64,000 bases of DNA from assembly GCF_900129725.1 (NCBI RefSeq), contig NZ_FQWQ01000006.1:62001-126000 (forward strand). The letters are read 5' to 3'. Origin of the DNA: Chryseolinea serpens. GTDB lineage: Bacteria > Bacteroidota > Bacteroidia > Cytophagales > Cyclobacteriaceae. Positions within the stretch are counted from its first letter, which is position 1, and each line of letters begins with the position of its first letter. The translations under genes and the position numbers were made by a program. Under the pieces are notes generated by a model. It was given only the letters and a program-made list of their open reading frames with translations, had not been told where the DNA came from and did no database searches. Of this stretch, positions 39,949 to 48,555 are shown in pieces.

Positions 39949-40736
39949 ACTACACAAAAAATGAGGTGCTGCTCGACGTGAAGGATGTGAGCTTAAGCTA
40001 TGACAAACCCATTCTTCGCGATATCAACCTCACCATCCGCAACATTGTGCGGCCGGGTCTGGACCAGGGCCAGGTGGTGTCGCTCATCGGGCGAAGCGGA
40101 GTGGGCAAGACACAGTTGTTCAAAATTCTTGCCGGCCTGATCCAACCCGACACGGGGACGATCATGATCGGCGTCGAGCAACAAGCCGTGGAGGCCGGGC
40201 AGGTGGGGATTGTGCCGCAAAATTACTTGCTGTTCAACCATCGCTCTATCCACGACAACCTGCGCCTCGCCATGAAACATGTGACGCTGGAGAGCAAGGA
40301 GAAAGATGCCCTCATTCAAGACTATGCCGTGAAGTTTGATTTGACGGAGCATCTGAAAAAATATCCGCAGCAACTTTCCGGCGGGCAGCGTCAGCGTGTC
40401 AGCATCATTCAGCAAGTGCTCACGGGCAACCGTTTTATCCTGCTGGACGAACCGTTCTCGGGATTGGATGCGCTCATGATCGACAAGGTGATGGACCTGT
40501 TGGGCCGGGTGGCCACGTTGCACGAATGGAACACGTTGGTTATTGTGAGTCACGATGTGGAGAACTCATTGGCGATCTCGGATACGGCATTCATTTTGGC
40601 ACGCGAGAAGGACAAAGAGGGCGCCACTATCACCGAGACCCTTGATCTCATCGAAATGGGGTTGGCGTGGACCCCGGGCATTCGCGAGAACCGGCAGTTC
40701 CAACAAGTGGTGTCGCAGATCAAACACAAGATCTAA
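39945..40736 (+). CDS. ABC transporter ATP-binding protein of the OmpA-linked system
   Basis: 263 residues. Walker A GRSGVGKT (about 48-55), signature LSGGQRQRVSIIQQ (about 145), Walker B FILLDEPFSGLD (about 165) and the switch histidine in IVSHD are present, so it is likely active. The group is that of NitT/TauT ATPases. It is the last gene of the operon; a strong terminator follows. Confidence 0.92.
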   Translation: MNYTKNEVLLDVKDVSLSYDKPILRDINLTIRNIVRPGLDQGQVVSLIGRSGVGKTQLFKILAGLIQPDTGTIMIGVEQQAVEAGQVGIVPQNYLLFNHRSIHDNLRLAMKHVTLESKEKDALIQDYAVKFDLTEHLKKYPQQLSGGQRQRVSIIQQVLTGNRFILLDEPFSGLDALMIDKVMDLLGRVATLHEWNTLVIVSHDVENSLAISDTAFILAREKDKEGATITETLDLIEMGLAWTPGIRENRQFQQVVSQIKHKI

Positions 40737-40742
40737 GGTAAC

Positions 40743-40776
40743 AGGTGTCCGGAAAAAAACCGGACACCTTTTTTTG
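40743..40776 (+). terminator. Strong intrinsic terminator after the OmpA/ABC operon
   Basis: AGGTGTCCGG (40743-40752) pairs perfectly with CCGGACACCT (40760-40769) across an A7 loop, followed by seven T. The A-run on the other side would also make it work for the convergent peptidase gene. Confidence 0.95.
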
Positions 40777-40789
40777 TTCTTGATTTTTA

Positions 40790-41575
40790 TTAGCCTTCAA
40801 CGATGCGAATCGTCCAGAAGTCATCGGAAAGATTTTCGTTCAGCAGGTAATCGTAGGGCATGCTGTAGTAACCGGCCTTACCCCAACCCTTTCCCCAACT
40901 ATTGCGCACCCAAAACCGTTTTGACGCATCGCTGTAGCCGACGGCCAGCACCGCGTGGCCACCCACTTCTTTTTCTGCGGGGGCGGGCATGTTTAGTTTA
41001 CCGGTTTCGGCAACCTCATCGCTTTCAAACGATTCGTACACCGTGAAGCCGAACACGAAAGGATAGCCATCGGCGAGACAGCTTTTCATTTGCTTAAGGT
41101 CGCGGCGCACGCGGTGATAGGACAGCACCTGGTGTTTCTGTGCTTCGATGTAACACGGATCGGGGGGCAGCTTCACAAATTTCCGGATGTCATAGGGCCA
41201 CATTCTTTCGGGACACACGCCGTCTTTGTTCACCGTTTTCATGCCGTCGCGGATCATGGCGCCGGCGTCGGTGTTCACCGTGCCCTCGATCACGCGTTCG
41301 TTGTAGTAGATGAAGAGCCGCGAGGGTGTGAACGCCCGCATCTTGTTTGCCTTTCGGCGAAGCTCAAATTCATAGGCGGCACCAATGGCGTTGGCCGTAC
41401 AACTTCCCAGCGCTCCCTGGTCATACACGGGTGGGCAGGAATTGCGCAGATCTTTTGATGAAGGCAACTTGCGCAGCAACCGGCTCGGTGCCGAATACAT
41501 CAGGTCGCGCTGATCGGGAAGATCGGGAACCCAGCCAAATTGTTTTACATGTCTTTTTTTGGTTTGAGGTTTCAT
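40790..41575 (-). CDS. Papain-like (C1) cysteine peptidase
   Basis: 261 residues. The oxyanion Gln and nucleophile lie in YDQGALGSCTANAIG (Gln53, Cys59), the catalytic His in VGGHAVLAVGYS (His207) and the Asn in VRNSWGKGWG (Asn225), all in order. There is no signal peptide, inhibitory propeptide or membrane segment, and the N-terminus is short and basic, so a cytoplasmic or leaderless enzyme is likely. The substrate is unknown. It is convergent with the ABC operon across a shared terminator. Confidence 0.9.
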   Translation of the reverse strand: MKPQTKKRHVKQFGWVPDLPDQRDLMYSAPSRLLRKLPSSKDLRNSCPPVYDQGALGSCTANAIGAAYEFELRRKANKMRAFTPSRLFIYYNERVIEGTVNTDAGAMIRDGMKTVNKDGVCPERMWPYDIRKFVKLPPDPCYIEAQKHQVLSYHRVRRDLKQMKSCLADGYPFVFGFTVYESFESDEVAETGKLNMPAPAEKEVGGHAVLAVGYSDASKRFWVRNSWGKGWGKAGYYSMPYDYLLNENLSDDFWTIRIVEG

Positions 41576-41993
41576 ACGTTTTTGGGTTTTTTTTTGGGAT
41601 TAGTCCTTATGGTATCGATGTCGTTCTAGGAATTGCCGTGTAAGCGAAAAGGTTGACATATCCGGGATGGGTTGTGTTTGCCTGTGGATCAAAACAAAGC
41701 CCATCTCTCTACCACTATTCATGAAGTGCTAGACAAGATGGGCTCCCTAAACTAATGTAGAAAAGCACGCACACTTTTCCTATCGGGCGCCGGTTAATTT
41801 CAGTCCAATTGCTGTAAAATCCCTGAGTGCATGGACCTGAAAACGATTAAAAATCAGGTCACTCCCGGAAAAGCCATGCGCTTTGTATTTCCAGTTTCCC
41901 CTTGAACAAAGCCCTGCAGCCGTTGTTGTTATCACGCGACAAATCACCAACCCCTTGCCGAACATGGTCAATGGCATCTGATGCGACGATCTT
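41576..41993. other. Gene-free stretch with one inverted repeat
   Basis: I see no credible gene. AGCCCATCT (41698-41706) and AGATGGGCT (41736-41744) form a perfect 9-bp inverted repeat with a 29-base loop, without a T-tract. The rest has no obvious promoter or structure. Confidence 0.4.
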
Positions 41994-42911
41994 ATGACAC
42001 AGCAGGCCCGCCAACGTTTTACCATCCTTAAAAAGTCATTCCGGCTTATCGGCAATTCCAATCCCTTGTTGTTATCGGCCGCTACGGCCTTCTTCACCAC
42101 GTTTGCCCTTGCGCCCATTCTGATCAATCTTAGCCATTTGCTAAATATTTTCTTCAACGAAGACATCATCCTTCCCAAGTTGTTTGCCAAGCTGACCACG
42201 GCTTTTGGGAAAAGGGCCACGCACAGTATTGAGCGCATCGTCGAAAATTTCTTGTCGTTGGAAACCAGTACCTGGGTGACGGTGGCTTTAGCGGTGTTTT
42301 TTTATTTTGTCGCCACCACCTGGCTCAGCGCCATCCGGCAATCGATTCACCAGTTGTGGAACATCCGGGAGAAACCCCATCAAAAACTTCGGTATCACAT
42401 CAAAGAGCGCCTGATCGAAATTGGATTGATCCTACTCATCGGTGCGTTGTTCCTGATCACGGTAGGGATAGACTACGGACTCGTGGCCATTCGGGAAGCG
42501 TTCACCGGCGGTGTGCTACGCGTCTTGTTTTCCATCATAAATATTTTGTTATCCGTACTCATCATTTCCACGTGGCTCGCCTGTGTGTACCGGTTCATGC
42601 CCGAGGCTCACGTGGGTTGGCGGGTAGCGCTGGCGGGAGGGCTGTGCACGGGTGTCCTTTTTGTTTTAGGGCGTTATGGCATCACTAAAATCCTGGTAGA
42701 AGGAAAATTGGGTGAGCTCTTCGGACCGTCCAGCTCCATTGCCACGATATTGCTGTTCATCTTCTATTGTTCGTTCATTTTGTATTTCGGGGCTTCGTTC
42801 ACCTATGAGTACGGCAATGCTACCGGTCACCCTATCCGCCCGGCGAAATTAGGGGAGAAATACAAAGAGGAAGTGGTAGAGACGGGTACTAAAAAGGCGC
42901 CTGTGCACTGA
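41994..42911 (+). CDS. YihY/BrkB-family membrane protein
   Basis: 305 residues with six hydrophobic segments. The stretch SAATAFFTTFALAPILINL near the start and the later FGPSSSIATILLFIFYCSFI and LYFGASFTYEYGNA are the usual YihY/BrkB motifs. These inner-membrane proteins (once misnamed RNase BN) may be transporters or flippases; the function is not settled. The C-terminal 35 residues are charged and probably cytoplasmic. Confidence 0.88.
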   Translation: MTQQARQRFTILKKSFRLIGNSNPLLLSAATAFFTTFALAPILINLSHLLNIFFNEDIILPKLFAKLTTAFGKRATHSIERIVENFLSLETSTWVTVALAVFFYFVATTWLSAIRQSIHQLWNIREKPHQKLRYHIKERLIEIGLILLIGALFLITVGIDYGLVAIREAFTGGVLRVLFSIINILLSVLIISTWLACVYRFMPEAHVGWRVALAGGLCTGVLFVLGRYGITKILVEGKLGELFGPSSSIATILLFIFYCSFILYFGASFTYEYGNATGHPIRPAKLGEKYKEEVVETGTKKAPVH

Positions 42912-42986
42912 TCTTTCAGGTCAAACAAAAAAATACAAAAACAAACCGGGCGGTGCCGGGTTAAAAGAAAACTCCCGTCAATCCCC

Positions 42987-43964
42987 ATGCAGGTCAGATC
43001 TATATTCTTTGTTGTTGTCATGCTTTGCAGCGGCCGTTTGCTAGCCCAGGAGCGGGACACCCTTGAAAATTCAGTTGAACATCAAAAGTTTCTCACCCTG
43101 GTGAATGCCAACCGCGAGCAGAGTTATGTCACCTTTGGCAGTGGCATTGGCAACCTTGAACCCCTCATCTTTGAAGCACGGCTTTCGCCCAGCTATTTCT
43201 TTACGGGTCAAAAACGCAGTTGGGCCCTCATGCTAAACCCCCAGGTTCAAATTCGCATGCTCGATAAGAAGTCGCTGCCCATCCGAAACCCGAGCTACAA
43301 GGTGTACATCACCTATTATCACGACATCAGATTCTGGCAGACCAGTTTTCTGAAAAAAATCCTCTATACCAACGCTTTGTGGTATGCGGCCGTGGCCCAT
43401 CACTCTAACGGGCAGGATGGCGCGTTCTACAGTTCCGACTCCACGCACACGCCAAACCTGGAGGATGGGAACTTTGCCACAAATTTTTTAGAGTTCGGAG
43501 TGTCGTCATATCACCTGGAAAAGTTGGGCAAGAAAAATTTCTCCATTCGCGAAATAAAATTGTGGGCGGAAATCCATCCACCAAAATGGTCGATCGAAGA
43601 AATGAACAGCAGTTACGGATTCTACCGGCTCTATGCCAAGGCCGGCTTTCTCGGTCCCATGCACAAGCGAAAAGACGACGCCGTGAACCGGTGGCTGCAA
43701 CAATCGAGTGTTGAACTAAAGGTTGGGTGGATCATGGGAGAAATGAATGGCGCCAGCCCGCTTCAGGCTTCCCAGCGGCTTATCGTCGATATAACCTACA
43801 AATATTATCCAACGTGGTTTGACGAGATCGCCTTCTTCCTGCGATTTTACCGTGGCCAGGACTACTACAATATTTACTACATGAACGGCGAGCTCACGCA
43901 ATTGAGTGTGGGGATCACATCCAACATTATGAACTTTCAGAAGGCGGTGAAATATTTGAAATAA
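42987..43964 (+). CDS. Outer-membrane phospholipase A-like protein
   Basis: 325 residues with a signal peptide (SIFFVVVMLCSGRLLAQ). Beta-strand-rich, with two motifs that recall PldA: AVAHHSNGQDG, which could supply the catalytic His and Ser of H-x-S-N-G, and RGQDYYNIYYMN near the end, similar to the Y-G-E-S-L-I-D-Y-N strand. It would be an outer-membrane beta-barrel enzyme cleaving acyl chains from phospholipids. The likeness is by motif only and the C-terminus (KYLK) is not the usual aromatic. Confidence 0.6.
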   Translation: MQVRSIFFVVVMLCSGRLLAQERDTLENSVEHQKFLTLVNANREQSYVTFGSGIGNLEPLIFEARLSPSYFFTGQKRSWALMLNPQVQIRMLDKKSLPIRNPSYKVYITYYHDIRFWQTSFLKKILYTNALWYAAVAHHSNGQDGAFYSSDSTHTPNLEDGNFATNFLEFGVSSYHLEKLGKKNFSIREIKLWAEIHPPKWSIEEMNSSYGFYRLYAKAGFLGPMHKRKDDAVNRWLQQSSVELKVGWIMGEMNGASPLQASQRLIVDITYKYYPTWFDEIAFFLRFYRGQDYYNIYYMNGELTQLSVGITSNIMNFQKAVKYLK

Positions 43965-44192
43965 CGAATGTAGCCATCCCTGGGCAAGTGTGGATTTCTT
44001 ACCCACTTGAAAATTGCCAATGGTCGTCGTGCGGCGAGCAAGTTGGCATTATCGTCCTGGCACGGATTTTTGGTTTACAACCGTGAATTTGAAAAGATCG
44101 GTCATGGCTTTGCTGTCCAAAGCTTCCGCGGAGGAGGACAATGCGATGATTGTCATTAAAAGTCACTTCTGTTCACCTTAAACCCTGCAGTC

Positions 44193-44663
44193 ATGAGTCC
44201 TTTCACTTTATTTCACATCAACACGACAACGCTCAACATTCACAGCGCCGCTTTCACTCATAATGGATACATACCCGCAAAATACACATGCGATGGCGCT
44301 GGGATCAATCCGCCACTGACACTCGGCGACATACCCGAGAATGTACAAACCCTGGCGCTCATCGTCGAAGACCCCGATGCACCCCACGGTACGTTCGATC
44401 ACTGGCTGTTGTGGAACATTGCGCCCACGAACACGATCGAAGAGAACAGCGTCCCCGGCGAAGAAGGATTGAACAGTAAACAGAAAATCGGCTACACTGG
44501 ACCCTGTCCGCCGCAGGGTGCGCACCACTATCACTTCAGGCTATTTGCCCTCGACACCATCCTCGATCTGCCCGGCGGCGTGGATAAGCATACGCTGCTA
44601 AAAGCTATGGACGGCCACGTGATCGGCACGGGCGAATTGATTGGTTTGTATAAACGACAATAA
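44193..44663 (+). CDS. YbhB/YbcL-type PEBP-family protein
   Basis: 156 residues. The phosphatidylethanolamine-binding fold is shown by AKYTCDGAGINPPLTLGDIP, LALIVEDPDAPHGTFDHWLL and YTGPCPPQGAHHYHFRLFAL, which make the anion-binding site (D-P-D-A-P, G-P-C-P-P, H-H/R-Y). The bacterial YbhB/YbcL group has no settled role. There is no signal peptide. It is close to a DUF2188 gene 24 bases downstream. Confidence 0.93.
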   Translation: MSPFTLFHINTTTLNIHSAAFTHNGYIPAKYTCDGAGINPPLTLGDIPENVQTLALIVEDPDAPHGTFDHWLLWNIAPTNTIEENSVPGEEGLNSKQKIGYTGPCPPQGAHHYHFRLFALDTILDLPGGVDKHTLLKAMDGHVIGTGELIGLYKRQ

Positions 44664-44687
44664 TGTAAAATCAAAACTTTTAAAATT

Positions 44688-45131
44688 ATGCCTTGGACAA
44701 AATCAGATTATCCCGATTCGATGAAGAACCTCCCGGAAGCCGTGCGCGACAAAGCGATCGACATCGCCAACGCCCTGCTGGAGGAGAAACACATGGACGA
44801 CGGCATCGCCATTGCCACGGCCATTAGCCGTGCGAAAGACTGGGCTGCCAATCGCGACCAGGAGACCGAACGTCCCGAAGCGTCAAAGATCACCGACGTG
44901 AAGCAACACGGTGAAGACCGCTACGTGGTGCCCCACGAAAAAGAATGGGCCATCAAAGTGGAAGGTGAAGGAAAAGTGGAGAAGGTGTTCCACACCAAAA
45001 AAGATGCCGTGCGCCAGGCACGTCGTGAGGCGCGTTCCGTGAACGGTTCGCTCACCATTCAACAAAAGAATGGCAGGGTGGAAAAACGGATCTCGTATAA
45101 TCCCCGGAAAACGGCCGTGAAGCAAAGTTGA
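44688..45131 (+). CDS. DUF2188-containing stress-type protein
   Basis: 147 residues. The first 50 residues (SMKNLPEAVRDKAIDIANAL) resemble a small ChaB-like helical unit, and residues 70-140 contain a DUF2188 hairpin: YVVPHEKEWAIKVEGEGKVE, VFHTKKDAVRQARREAR, LTIQQKNGRVEKRISY. Both are common in small cytoplasmic stress proteins. It is the second gene of a likely operon with the PEBP gene. No enzymatic activity is expected. Confidence 0.75.
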   Translation: MPWTKSDYPDSMKNLPEAVRDKAIDIANALLEEKHMDDGIAIATAISRAKDWAANRDQETERPEASKITDVKQHGEDRYVVPHEKEWAIKVEGEGKVEKVFHTKKDAVRQARREARSVNGSLTIQQKNGRVEKRISYNPRKTAVKQS

Positions 45132-45157
45132 CTTATCAGACCGAATGCAAATCGCTA

Positions 45158-45190
45158 AGAGGCTGGCTCATAGGAGCCGCCTCTTTTTTT
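45158..45190 (+). terminator. Intrinsic terminator after the DUF2188 gene
   Basis: AGAGGC (45158-45163) and GCCTCT (45179-45184) with inner pairing GGCTC/GAGCC give a long stem with one bulged T, followed by seven T. It ends the DUF2188 transcript and overlaps the end of the convergent gene. Confidence 0.9.
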
Positions 45191-45494
45191 AGCGTTCAAC
45201 GTCCTTGCGAAACGACAGTCCTTCAGTCGCGAGCGCTGTGCGTAACTTGGGCAGACTGCTGGGACCCATGCCATGCAGCATCAGTATTTCCCGCTCGCTT
45301 TGCAACGAGAGTTGTTTGAGTGTGCTTATACCCGCGTTTTCAAGAGCACGACGCGCCGGGGCACCGAGCAGGGCAAGAAAGCCGCTGTCCGGTTTGCGTT
45401 CTTGTTCGCAAACCGGACAGGTTGGACAATCGCTGCTTTTGTAGTAGGTGTGACCTTGTTTACAAACCCGCAGGTTCTTCTTCGAAGGCGACAT
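45189..45494 (-). CDS. Small zinc-ribbon protein with an RNA polymerase alpha-CTD-like domain
   Basis: 101 residues. Residues 10-35 hold a possible zinc site (CKQGHTYYKSSDCPTCPVCE) with Cys and His at ribbon spacing. Residues 45-95 (GAPARRALENAGISTLKQLS, HGMGPSSLPKLRTALATEGL) look like a helix-hairpin-helix of the RNA polymerase alpha C-terminal domain, which binds DNA. It may be a nucleic-acid-binding regulator. It starts 2 bases after the stop of the SRPBCC gene and is probably cotranscribed with it. Confidence 0.75.
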   Translation of the reverse strand: MSPSKKNLRVCKQGHTYYKSSDCPTCPVCEQERKPDSGFLALLGAPARRALENAGISTLKQLSLQSEREILMLHGMGPSSLPKLRTALATEGLSFRKDVER

Positions 45495-45496
45495 TA

Positions 45497-45925
45497 TTAG
45501 GCGTTGGCTTCGGAATATTTTTTAAAGTTGTCGAGAATGGCCTGCCAGCCGCCACGTTGCATCTCAACAGGGTTGACACTTTCGGGTTCGAAGGTTTCTG
45601 TGATCAGCGTCTCGGCGCCTCTTGATCCAAAGATTATTTTCACTTTGCGGCCATCGGCAATGGTATACTCTACTACTTTATGGGGAACCACGTTGGTGTA
45701 GGTGCCTTCGAAATCGAAACTGAAGCTGCCGTCTTTGGCGGCCATGGTGGTTAAGAATTTACCACCGGTGCGCAGATCATTTTCGGCTTTGGGTGCGTGC
45801 CAGTCGTCGGATGCCGCGCACCATTTTGTGATGTGTTTCGGTTCGAACCAATGCTCCCACACTTTTTCTACAGGTACTTTTACCAATGCTTCTACGGTGA
45901 TCTGGGTTTTTGTTGCAGTTTCCAT
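45497..45925 (-). CDS. SRPBCC (AHSA1-like) protein
   Basis: 142 residues from the ATG at 45925. The pattern VEALVKVPVEKVWEHWFEPK, HITKWCAASDDWHAPKAEND, LRTGGKF and late GGWQAILDNFKKY is that of the AHSA1/START-like hydrophobic-ligand fold. Proteins of this kind are small cytoplasmic binding proteins of mostly unknown ligand. Similar domains occur twice in the fused protein at 52.0-52.9 kb. Confidence 0.88.
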   Translation of the reverse strand: METATKTQITVEALVKVPVEKVWEHWFEPKHITKWCAASDDWHAPKAENDLRTGGKFLTTMAAKDGSFSFDFEGTYTNVVPHKVVEYTIADGRKVKIIFGSRGAETLITETFEPESVNPVEMQRGGWQAILDNFKKYSEANA

Positions 45926-46057
45926 GATTATGTTTTGTTTTTGGTTTTGTTTGCGTTTTATGATACAAACATAACGCACAGAAACTGCCCCGGGGTTGGC
46001 AAAAAGCGACTTTTTAGCGGGCCGATTGCGACAATACGATTCCTTTTGCTTGGCCGT

Positions 46058-46858
46058 TTATAACAAGCTCGACGGACTATAGCCATACAAATTCTTAAAC
46101 GCAGTAGAGAAGTGTGATATATTTTCAAAACCCACTTCATGATAAACATCCGTCGGTCGCTGATTTTTTTGAGCGATCAGAAAATGGGCTTGTTCCAATC
46201 TTTTTTTCAGCAGCCACTTTTCGGGAGAGGAACCAAATATCTTTTGGAAGTCGCGCTTGAAGGTGGCCAAACTCCGGCCGGTGAGCGTGGCGAATTGCTT
46301 TAGCGAAACATGATAGGTGAAATTCTGGTTCATGAACGCCTCCAGGTCTATTTTGAATGGTTCGGTGAAATCGAATAAAAAATTCTTCAGTTTCGGGTCC
46401 CGTCGCAGCAGGAGTTCGATCGCCTCCTTGGTTTTCAACTCGGCCAATGCAGGCGAAAGTTGGTCGGGTTGGTCGAAGTAAGGCAACAAGGAATCGAAAT
46501 AACTTTTCAGGAATGGGTCGTGCGACAAGTTGATCATCGTTTCTCCGGTGTAGCGGCCGGGGGCATGAAGATTGTGTTCGGCGCTGTAGCGTTTGAGCGC
46601 GTGCTGATCCAAAAAAATGTTGATCGACTTGAACGGCGCACCGTCCGCACCCGGAGCCTTAACGGTTTTGGTGAGCTGATTTTTGCGGATGAGACCGATC
46701 GTGCCCTCTCCGAAAATCTGCATGCCTTGATTGGTATAGAAGTGCGATTCACCCGTCACCACATAGCCCAGCGCATGCTCGACCACCAACTGCTCGTTGC
46801 TTCTTTTTTTGTGCTCGACGCACGAATAGAGAATATTTTGCTGAAGCCGATGTATCAT
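46058..46858 (-). CDS. AraC-family transcriptional regulator
   Basis: 266 residues. The N-terminal 150 residues are a cupin-like ligand domain (YVVTGESHFYTNQGMQIFGE). Residues 165-266 hold two helix-turn-helices: YHVSLKQFATLTGRSLATFK and PTDVYHEVGFENISHFSTAF, ending KNLYGYSPSSLL, the AraC signature. It lies 14 bases after an SDR gene on the same strand, so both may be cotranscribed and the regulator may act on that operon. Confidence 0.88.
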   Translation of the reverse strand: MIHRLQQNILYSCVEHKKRSNEQLVVEHALGYVVTGESHFYTNQGMQIFGEGTIGLIRKNQLTKTVKAPGADGAPFKSINIFLDQHALKRYSAEHNLHAPGRYTGETMINLSHDPFLKSYFDSLLPYFDQPDQLSPALAELKTKEAIELLLRRDPKLKNFLFDFTEPFKIDLEAFMNQNFTYHVSLKQFATLTGRSLATFKRDFQKIFGSSPEKWLLKKRLEQAHFLIAQKNQRPTDVYHEVGFENISHFSTAFKNLYGYSPSSLL

Positions 46859-46872
46859 AGACCTTCGCCAAG

Positions 46873-47685
46873 TTACTTAATTTGACTCATGATCATTTTA
46901 TCCATCATGCGATCGGACAGCAGTTTCCGCGCAATGACCGCCGGCTTGGCCAGGTAGCCACCCACATAACGCGCCTTGGGCCGTTTGGCTTCGATCGCCT
47001 TTCGGATCAGTTCGGCAATGACGATGGGCTCGGGGTTTTTCTCTTCCGTGGCTTTGAAAGCATCGGCAAATTTATCGGCGAGCGGTTTGTAGGCCGTGTG
47101 CCCTGAAACTTTCACAAGACTGTCGAACGCAATCCGGCCCCATTCCGATTTCACACCACCGGGTTCGATGAGGATCACATCGATGCCGAACGGTTTCACC
47201 TCGTTACGCAAGGTGTCGCTGAGTCCTTCGAGGGCAAACTTGCTGGCATGATACCACCCTCCCAGCGGGGTGGCGATCTTGCCGCCGATGGAAGAAATGT
47301 TCACGATCTTGCCGCTCTGCTGCTCGCGCATGTGGGGCAATACCAACTGGATGAGGCGTGCGGCGCCAAACAAGTTCACATCGAGTTGATACCGCGCGTC
47401 TTTTAGCGACACATCCTCCACGGCGCCATAGGATCCAAAGCCCGCGTTGTTGATGAGCACATCGATGCGTCCTTCGCTGGCGATGACCTGGCGCACGCCG
47501 TCGGACATGGACGCGTCGTCGGTCACATCCATGGCGAGAAGCTTCACGCCGTAGGCCCGGAGGTCGCTCATTTTGTCTACACGTCGGGCCGCGCCGTATA
47601 CCGTGTAGCTGTGTTGCGCTAAAAATTTGGCGGTCTCTTTGCCCATTCCGGCAGACGCACCCGTGATGATGACTATTTTCTTCAT
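46873..47685 (-). CDS. Short-chain dehydrogenase/reductase
   Basis: 270 residues. The nucleotide motif VIITGASAGMGKETAKFLA, the LINNAGFGSYG motif, and Ser plus Y-x-x-x-K (NISSIGGKIA, WYHASKFALEG) are complete, so it should be an active NAD(P)-dependent oxidoreductase. The C-terminal VEPGGVKSEWG-like part (LIEPGGVKSEWGRIA) is typical of the group. Substrate unknown. It precedes the AraC gene in an apparent operon. Confidence 0.9.
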   Translation of the reverse strand: MKKIVIITGASAGMGKETAKFLAQHSYTVYGAARRVDKMSDLRAYGVKLLAMDVTDDASMSDGVRQVIASEGRIDVLINNAGFGSYGAVEDVSLKDARYQLDVNLFGAARLIQLVLPHMREQQSGKIVNISSIGGKIATPLGGWYHASKFALEGLSDTLRNEVKPFGIDVILIEPGGVKSEWGRIAFDSLVKVSGHTAYKPLADKFADAFKATEEKNPEPIVIAELIRKAIEAKRPKARYVGGYLAKPAVIARKLLSDRMMDKMIMSQIK

Positions 47686-47703
47686 GATCTTTTTATTTTA
47701 TTT

Positions 47704-48201
47704 CTAAAATTTGAGTTGTCTTATTTCTTCGAGGTACTGGCGGTTGCGCTTCATCGAGAACAGTTCTGCGCCTATACCGATGAGGCCAAACAAGAACAGT
47801 CCAAGCCCTACGCCCCTCAGCAATTGCTTTTGCGCCAATGTGAATAAAGCTATACCCGTGGCGGTCGCCATCGAGAATATTACCAATCCCCCGATATAGG
47901 CCGTGGCCATTACTTTTTCCATGCGGCTCACTTCAGACCGCTGCAGGTCGGTGTTGCTCACGACGGGCATTTCTTTTGTTTGGATGATCCGGCGGTTGTT
48001 ATGGACCACGGTGACGATGGTGGCCACAACGATGAGCGCACCCGTGCTCAACAGTGCATGTCCCAGTCCCCTTTGCAAACTCGCGCTGCCGGCAGCGTGC
48101 CATAACCATACTGCAGCAGCAATAAAGACAACGCCCAGGACGATACCCCAGATAGCCCCCTGTTTTTCGCTTGCATAATATTGAAGGATATATTCTTTCA
48201 T
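47704..48201 (-). CDS. Hypothetical four-helix membrane protein
   Basis: 165 residues from the ATG at 48201 (or 48207). Four hydrophobic segments are visible: about 15-33, 43-62, 102-122 and 130-148. Between the second and third lies a charged loop. I do not recognise the family; similar small membrane proteins often sit next to SDR/AraC genes in Bacteroidota. It starts the leftward group SRPBCC-AraC-SDR at 45-48 kb and shares its upstream region with the attenuated EF-G leader. Confidence 0.65.
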   Translation of the reverse strand: MKEYILQYYASEKQGAIWGIVLGVVFIAAAVWLWHAAGSASLQRGLGHALLSTGALIVVATIVTVVHNNRRIIQTKEMPVVSNTDLQRSEVSRMEKVMATAYIGGLVIFSMATATGIALFTLAQKQLLRGVGLGLFLFGLIGIGAELFSMKRNRQYLEEIRQLKF

Positions 48202-48338
48202 GACCATCCGATTTGATACTTCAAAAGTCGGCGGCCATGGATTATTATTGTTTTGCCACCAGCTCAAAGTATTTTTCCCACCGGCTCATGCGTTGTGTCA
48301 CCCCGTGGGTAGGGTCATTCCGAAATTTTAAATCCAGT

Positions 48339-48369
48339 TTTGCAGCTTTCACGCATCTTATTACCTTTG
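48339..48369 (+). promoter_or_regulatory. Consensus promoter of the EF-G paralogue leader
   Basis: TTTG (48339-48342), 19 bases, and TACCTTTG (48362-48369) match the Bacteroidota promoter consensus exactly. The start site should be near 48376, 22 bases before leader ORF C. No other clear promoter is seen before the EF-G gene at 48791. Confidence 0.8.
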
Positions 48370-48397
48370 CCACCGTTAAAGTTGAATACTTAACACC

Positions 48398-48526
48398 ATG
48401 ATCACGAATCGCACATATCAAAACGAAACTGTAGGCAAGGCTTTTATCAAAGCCGTTCTTGCCAGCAGCCACATCGTCTTTATAGTAGACGGGGAGGCCA
48501 GCATGTTTCCGGATGAAAGAGGATAG
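48398..48526 (+). CDS. Short leader ORF C (42 codons)
   Basis: The ATG at 48398 opens a 42-codon frame that starts MITNRTYQNETV and ends GEASMFPDERG. GGGGAGGC within it (48491-48498) can pair with GCCTCTCC (48557-48564) of the following terminator, and CCGGATG (48509-48515) with CATCCGG (48565-48571). The C-terminal EASMFPD resembles EAGLCMPD of leader B in the tRNA locus. It fits a leader peptide for attenuation. Confidence 0.55.
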   Translation: MITNRTYQNETVGKAFIKAVLASSHIVFIVDGEASMFPDERG

Positions 48527-48555
48527 TGATATGGGTTATACCTATATATAAAAAG

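Noticed and set aside
44058-44075. Sigma-54-like promoter (TGGCACG...TTGG) upstream of the PEBP gene
   Set aside because: The -12 element deviates (TTGGT for TTGCW) and the spacing is off by one.
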